64,000 nucleotides of DNA from Amia ocellicauda (lineage: Eukaryota; Chordata; Actinopteri; Amiiformes; Amiidae): the NCBI RefSeq assembly GCF_036373705.1, contig NC_089864.1, positions 8,454,001-8,518,000 of the forward strand, given 5' to 3'. Position 1 is the stretch's first letter; the number at the start of each line of letters is the position of its first letter. This document shows positions 51,373-64,000 of the stretch, in pieces. The position numbers and the translations under genes were made by a program. Under the pieces are notes generated by a model. It did no database searches and was not told the origin of the DNA. It saw only the letters and a list, made by a program, of their open reading frames with translations.

Positions 51373-52990
51373 CGCCGCTGAGGAGCCACGTGGCGACACG
51401 CAGGCACTGGCCCTGGGGACCGCTGCTCCTCTGTTGACTATTGTAGGTATTTCATCGAGGACAAGATTTTAACTTTTCAGGAGATGGTCTGAGTGCTGAG
51501 GGATGCGTCAAGATGGATTCTTGGTCACCCTGTTTTTTTCAAGCGATGTCACAAACGGTGGTGAAGGACGACCTCTGAGTGCGATCAAAGCCGCGTGTCA
51601 CACACAACGCAGACACCGGTGGCTGGCAGTATGCTGTGTAAGGTCGAGCTCCAGAGATCGACAGAAGCTGGGAGTTCCCCACAAAGCCATCCGGCTTCCG
51701 GGGAATTCTGTCCCCTGCCTGATCCGAGACGCTATCCAAGAGTCGCATTAAAGCACTGGACAATAACTAACATAGAGGGAAAACGGACACTGCATCCCAG
51801 CACCTGGAAAGAAAAGGAAAAAATAAATTGACCACTCTGATCAGGGGATCAAAATTAATAATTCTTATATCAAACTCATCATTCTAACATTGGTGTAAAT
51901 AAACTGATGGAAGACAACAGGTGGAAACTGAATACAAAGGACAATAATCTCACTAAACCTTTACACTAACGCATATTAAAGTGTCTGTTGTTCTGGATCC
52001 ACATGTAAAGTTTGGTGTGAAGAGTGGGCGGCTCCTCTGTGCATATTCCCAGCATCCCTCAGACACTGCCCTTCCTTGCACACGTGTCTCAAGTGCCTAA
52101 ATAGAATGAAAGTGTATAATGCACAACAAATCAAAAGTGCTGTCTGGTAGTCCTTGCATCACTGCTTTAGAATATGTTGCCTACTCTTCTCAACATGATT
52201 ATTATATATATTTGACTTTGCCTATTATGTAGATATTTTGTATTACATTTTATCTATTACCGTTTAATGCTACTTTAGATGAGTTCTGTGCGTGAAGCAG
52301 TTCCCCGAGATATCCTGGACACCCGTGGCTATTTATTTTAGATCACTTAGTTCAGTGCTGCATTTTTAACCACATTATTTATAATAATGTAGCTAATGTC
52401 CATTTCTCTAGAATGTACAGCTATGGTGCCTTTGCCAGCTCTGGACAAAAGCGGTTTATTTAATTGAGCTAAATTATCATTTTTTTAATGTATCCTGATC
52501 TTGCCATTTGTTATACTGGCAACCTGCATATTGTAATTATAGGGAATATATTACATTAACGCACTATTTGCTAATTACTGAGGCCTCACCCCAATCAAAA
52601 CTGCCCTGGGTGAAAATTTCAAATTGCAAACCCAATCACAGTGTAATTTATTGTAAGCAGCCATTTTCTACTGCTTAATATAAACTCGAGGGTACAAGCT
52701 GTAATTTGAGATCTGCAGGTAGGCCAATGTTATGATCTGGGCTGAGACTAAAATTAAAATAATGTTTTTGTGTTGCTGGAGCTCTGTGTCTTATTTTGTT
52801 GTCTGTAAATAGAAATTTATTTCCGATGTGTCGCAGATCACATGGCTGAATGGTCTGTCTTTTTCTTGGAGGTCTAGAGCAGTCGTGTTACTGCTTCTAC
52901 AGTTTCATGTGCTAATATAATGTTCATGATAATAATAAGTGTTTTTATTCTGTCCAAATGTATTTTCCAATAAAGCACGACATCATGATA
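51373..52990 (+). other. tspan33 3'UTR
   Basis: Non-coding sequence after the stop. Poly(A) signals are seen at 51822-51827 and 51898-51903 (short form) and at 52969-52974 (AATAAA, long form, about 1.6 kb UTR). The distal part is AT-rich and carries several ATTTA-type stretches, compatible with regulated mRNA stability. Which site is used cannot be read from sequence. Confidence 0.6.
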
Positions 52991-55900
52991 GCAGTTTTGG
53001 AGTTGGAAGTAGATGGATATGTTATATAGTCTCATACATACATATATATGTAAAAATAGGCTGTGGATGGTTCATTTGCTTTGTTAATTACAAATATTTA
53101 AATATAAATTTAAATGGTCCCTGAGATTTGGTCAGCAGTCCACGTCCCCTATGGGTTCTTGTAGCCGGACCCTCTTCCTTCACTTACAGAAGCACCAACA
53201 CATACACAGCGAGTGTGTACATGCTCACCACAAGGCAACATTTCAGACTTACCTGTTAACAGAAGGTCCTCTGTAACAACCCACCACCTCTACCTCAACC
53301 ACATTTTACACTTGCTTTGTTTAGAATAATTAGTCTTCGAGTGAGAACAATGCTGAGTCTTGTTCTCTCGCAAGATCTTTAGTAGCAGCATTAGTCTACA
53401 TGTGAGAACATGCAGGGACAATCGCAACGATCAAAAGAATCAGACTAGTTGTGGAAGATCTCCAGTCAGTCCTCCGGGTCTCAGTTAGTGTGCTGATGAG
53501 TCCCAATTGCAACGAGACTAGTCTCTCACAATAAACTCCAGCTGTGGACAACTGTATTACCAATTGCACCAATTAGACGGTCACCAATTAGATATTCCTG
53601 ATATAGCGGACTCAATTAAACCATCAAATGAGGAGGTCTTAACCCCAGACTTACCATACTAACTATAGTTACATGGTATATGCAATTAATGCAACACTAT
53701 TTAAAAAAAAACGTATTACTTTCATTAAATGTACATGATGTAAAAAAATGTAAAGCCATTCACTATTTCAGAAGTTAATGTATTCGATAACCAATGTGCA
53801 ATTAATCAGTCCGTTCAAATACGTGTTTCTAGGATGCTTCATAAGCAATGCTACAGTTACAGCAGGGCCAAAATAAGGTATGTCTTTTAAATACAGAGCT
53901 AAAAATCATCTCTACTTGTCCATTGGGATATATTTTGAGTCCGTATGACTGCAGCAGTGTGGGTTGAATGTACTTGGTGCTTTCAGTTCTGAATAGGAGG
54001 AAAGTGAATACAGTGCTGATCTCAATGTAATAAACATTATAATAGCTCCCTGCCACCCCTCAACACACACCATTTCCCTCAGGAAACAAATGCATCCACA
54101 ATACATAGGCTACTCCATATTGAAGATCAAAACCGTTTCAAGAGTACAATGACACAGCCTGTGGCTCCTCCCCCTTCATATGATTGGCTGATGAGATTCC
54201 ATGCCAGGACACATTCCACGCTAGAAATCTGATGCCCAGCCTTCAGTGCTGAACTGTTGCTTCTCATCTGGGTGTTTGTGATTTATTTTGATAGACTTTT
54301 GCTGTGTTTCAACTTTTTCTTGAATGTTGGCCAGAAAAGCTCCCCACCCCAGTCCTGATATTAATAAAGAGAAAATATAAATAAAATCAATCTTTTAACA
54401 GAACGTTCATCGTCTGATCCCTCTCACAAAACATTCAACTTTTGTGAAAGCGGAACAATGGATGTTTTTCTCAAGGCACGACCACAACATAATTACCTCC
54501 ATCATAATTTTTGAGGCTCAATTAAACTAATTTGATGTTTGGTGGATTTTTTCAATCAAGGAGGTACATATCCCACATGAAATCCCTCTTGGATTGTTTG
54601 TTTGTTAGTTTGTTTTTTCCACAATAAAACAGTCTGGGGTTTTCCTAGTGGCGATGGGGACACAAATGTGTTTATTCCCCAGAAAGCTCTGCCTTGTTTT
54701 CACTTCGGCGCGGCTTGTTTCTGTGTGTACAGTGTGAGAGAGTGTTTTCCGGAGGCCTGCCCGCACCGCTGTGTGTGTGGTCCTCCGTCTGGCTCCATCT
54801 GACTCACTCTCCAGCAGCCATGTTATATGGGCTTTTAAGGAAGCCGTGTTTTTACAGTCTCTGTTCACTACTACCAAGTCAGAGATCTGCAGTGTCTGTG
54901 TCGCCAATACTGAACACCTCTGTGAGCATATAACTTGAGATATTCCATTATGAAGCTGGTTTAAGTTTTTAGAAAGTCAGTTCTGTGAGTTGAGAGTATA
55001 TATAAATGAAGCTGAAGCTGATGTTTGAAAGATAGAATTCAGTATTTAATTTCTGTCAAATCTTGATTTTGTTTCATGATTAATGAGAGCAGTCAGTTTA
55101 CCTACCATAAGATAAATATTTCTAAATGTAGCACATCATAGTATAAATAAGTGTTATGATCTGATGTTTACGCTACTGAATTTGAATTCAATGTAAGGGC
55201 TTGTAAAATTCAGAAATCCACAACCCTACGAAGTCCAGATGCTAAAAAAAACAGTTATGAACTTCCAGGGTTTGTTTATTTTTATACACGTTAAAACCCT
55301 TTAGAACAGAAGTATTAGAAAGTCATATTTGATTAAACCACTTTCTCAGTTATCTGTACCTTCCTCAAACACAAATGTTCATTATTTTTTAAGTGTCATT
55401 CCTTGTAGGGGGACTGTGAACCCGCTGACTATGTTCATATTCCCTCTGTAAAGATTACACGTTTTTGTTTTTCACTGATGTATATTTTTCTGCTTCTAAT
55501 TGATATGAAAACACATCCAATGAAAAAAATAAGATGTTGAAATCTTAAAAATGGCTTTTTAGGAAGGGTGTGTCTTGCATTTCCATTCACGAAATGTGTT
55601 GCAAATGCAGCTGGTATATCATCTATATGACTTCCTGTTGTCATTAAAGTGAATCAAGAACGCACACAATACTAATATAACTGATATCACAGTCAGTATT
55701 TCATGTGGATCATTGCCTTTCACTAACGTAAGCAGTTTAAATCTGAGAAACCACCTTAACTACAACAAGGGAAGAGGATTTTCATTCTTTCAGTTCCCCA
55801 GGGACACTAATTGTATGTTTATTTGAAGGAAATTTACAACACAGACATGTTAACATACAGATATTTTTCAGAGGATTTAAAAATATGCATGGGTTTTAGT

Positions 55901-57670
55901 CCAGGGCAGATTTCTCATCATGACTTGACAGCAAGGCATGCTATAATAACAACGATCCTTGTTGAAGCCTGATAAAACAAAACAACAGCCTCGACAATAT
56001 GTATGTCTAGAATTCAGTATTTAGCCAATAAGAAGAGCTAAGAAGAAGAAAGAGCAGAAGATGAAGATGAATGTTTCTGCAGTTTGCTTCACATTGTATG
56101 TGTTTTTCTAGAGTAGCTGTGGCAGTGTGTCCTGTGGAGGAATAAGGGAGCCTTGTTTGTTTGTTTGTTTGTTTTACAGCAGCCCATCTCCTGGGAAATC
56201 CCAGTCCATGTGCTTAGACTACACAAGCAAAGGACCAGTGTGTGTAATGTAAAGCAATGTAATGTTCATCATGTAAATGCACTCTGTGGAATTAATTTTC
56301 AGCAATCGCTACTGGTTTACTGGAATTCAATCATTTTATTACTTGACCGTTTTCCATCCATGTTGCCTGAAAAACCTAATATGGAGAGGCAGCTTGATCC
56401 TGGTTGACATGTAGATAAATTTACCCATGAAGTCTGTGCAGTTGACAGCAATTAAAATCAACATGCTAAATAAAGGTCTGAAAATGGATTTTTAGAGAAT
56501 GTATACTTGTTTGAGTCTTATTTCGTTGTTGGGTGTTTAATAGTGTCTGTATTGTTTCTTGCTCTGTACACGTGTTTCCTTTTCATACTGTGTTCTGTAA
56601 AGCACACAGTGACTCTTAACTTCAATACCAGCAGCTAATCAAGAGGCTGCAAAACCTCCAACCATGCTCCAACAAATATGTGTGTGGTCCTAAAACTGTA
56701 ACATGAATAATACAAATCTACAGTACCATTTTTAGAATGTATTTGACTGCTGTCTTGGATGGATAATGTACTTTGTTATGATACAAATGAAACTCCTCTA
56801 TTATTTGAAGTGTTCTGTGTTGTCCAATCTGCATATTTCCAAATATAATACTTACACTTAAAAGTCAAAAAGAAAAAGAACAAAGCAGCGACACAAATGT
56901 GGAAAAAAGAAGTTTGACAAATCTATATGCAAATATCCATCCTCCCAGGGGTGATTGCTTTTGGTGTCCCTATCGCACATTCCTGCTTTGGGAAGGGGGG
57001 ATGGGAAGTGGGTTTTTGTTTCTTTGGCTCTCCCCACCATGTGCATTCCAGAGAAGGAGAGAAAAAAAGCCAAGCAGACACGGCAGCGAAAGAGAAAAAC
57101 AAACGCCAAACCTCCCCATGAACAGCAGTAACGCACAGGGAGCCCTGGGAAGCTTTTTATTTATTTATTTGATAACACATGCATTCTGTGAAATTGTGAA
57201 AAAGTGACACTTTTCAGCAGGCAGGAAGAAGCGAACCGTGCGGATCAGATTTCAGCGTTTCAGACTCTTCATGTCAAAAGTTTTTTTTCTTCCACCAAAA
57301 AAAGTGGGGGGATGGTGGAAGTGGCTCTTTCTGTAAAGTGATCTAACTCAACAGGACGGGACGAGATCTTTTCAACCCCGATGTTGTGTTTTCCGTTAAA
57401 CCTAATCCCGTTATAAATGTGGCAGAAGAGGGAAGGATGAGGAGTGACCGAAAGGAGTGAATGAGGATTGATCCCGGGCTGGGACAGGGAGCAGAGTTGC
57501 GCCGCACGGAGAGACACTGTTTCCTTTCATGGGAGTTGAGGATGCATCTGCTGGAGATGTTTCTCCTAATGTCACTAAGTGTATCTTTGTAACACAATAA
57601 CCGATACTGCAACTTGTGGAGTTCGGCTCAATCCTCTGAAACAAGAGTTGCGAGGCTCAAGCTTTCCAAG
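52991..57670. other. tspan33-smo intergenic region and smo 5'UTR
   Basis: About 4.7 kb without supported exons. The last few hundred bases before 57671 should hold the smo promoter and 5'UTR. A TATGCAAAT octamer-like motif occurs near 56929 and a CCAAT/CACCC cluster near 54164-54192, both of unknown meaning. Small ORFs show no homology. Confidence 0.55.
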
Positions 57671-63504
<5,834 letters not shown>

Positions 63505-64000
63505 GTAAGAGCTGGGGGCTGGCTGGGGGGGATTGGGGTGGGTGGTCACCAGCTGCAGTGGCGGCAGAGAAGAAATGTTATTGGAAAACAGAAATCATTA
63601 TGGAAAAGAGAAGTGAGACAAGCTATTAGCCTCACACAATGCTGTCACTTTCAGACAAAGGGAGACACCCTGCCCGAGTGTCACCGTGACAGGGCCTTCC
63701 AACAAATTGAGTCTCAGAAACACAGTCGTGGAATTGAATGGTTGAAGCTGCCTGGATATTTCACATTGGCTTCAGCTAAAACCACCATAGACCTGTGACA
63801 CTGCATCTTTAAGGAAACTCTGACCATTATAGCTGAACACAGAGCAGTTTTGAGTGTCTGCAATTATTGATGTGCTTAGAGATGTGAGATGTAGGCCTAT
63901 GTGAGCCCTCTTGCTTCTGTTGAGAAGACTTGAGTTCTGTGTTATAAAGGAGAACCAGAGATCTGGAGAGCGAAGGGGGTGTCATGAACCTGAAATAAAT
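63505..64000 (+). other. smo intron 10, incomplete
   Basis: Sequence after the exon 10 donor (GTAAGA at 63505) up to the window end. No further coding exon is recognisable. Confidence 0.7.

Overview
The window is eukaryotic nuclear DNA, almost certainly from a ray-finned fish. It holds long GT-AG-spliced vertebrate genes, several Tc1/mariner-type transposons, a hAT-type MITE, LINE tails and long microsatellites. No bacterial, plasmid or phage features are visible. I cannot name the species.

Layout: the 3' end of a Tc1-like element (1-167) lies in the last intron of pmpcb (+), whose final exon is at 245-309. dnajc2 (-, 17 coding exons, 526-5958) is tail-to-tail with pmpcb, with overlapping poly(A) signals. 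It is head-to-head with psmc2 (+, 12 exons, 6604-10272) across about 645 bp. psmc2 is tail-to-tail with slc26a5/prestin (-, 18 coding exons, 12333-24545, with a probable non-coding first exon and promoter near 28.02-28.3 kb). A roughly 10 kb intergenic stretch follows and contains three Tc1/mariner elements in a row (33783-37874). The first is structurally intact, with an open 346-codon transposase and perfect 29-bp terminal inverted repeats. After it come tspan33 (+, 8 exons, 38512-51372) and smo (+, first 10 coding exons, 57671-63504), which runs off the right edge.

Functions: pmpcb encodes a mitochondrial presequence protease subunit, dnajc2 a ribosome-associated and chromatin J-protein, psmc2 the 26S proteasome ATPase Rpt1, and slc26a5 an anion transporter/motor protein. 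tspan33 encodes a TspanC8 tetraspanin and smo the Hedgehog signal transducer Smoothened. They are not a pathway. The left four form a compact alternating-strand block with short shared flanks. In human, the pmpcb-slc26a5 block (7q22) and the TSPAN33-SMO pair (7q32) are separate, so this window spans a synteny junction.

All reconstructed coding exons join in frame: dnajc2 616 aa, psmc2 433 aa, slc26a5 748 aa, tspan33 281 aa, smo 577 complete codons so far. Items worth a second look are the intact DD36E-type transposon and its near-identical fragment at the left edge, a GC-rich palindromic 75-bp repeat found in opposite orientation in intron 1 of both tspan33 and smo, a hAT MITE with a perfect 8-bp target duplication, an isolated intronic hairpin, and paired ZNF143-like motifs at the slc26a5 promoter. 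I found no clearly new multi-gene system.
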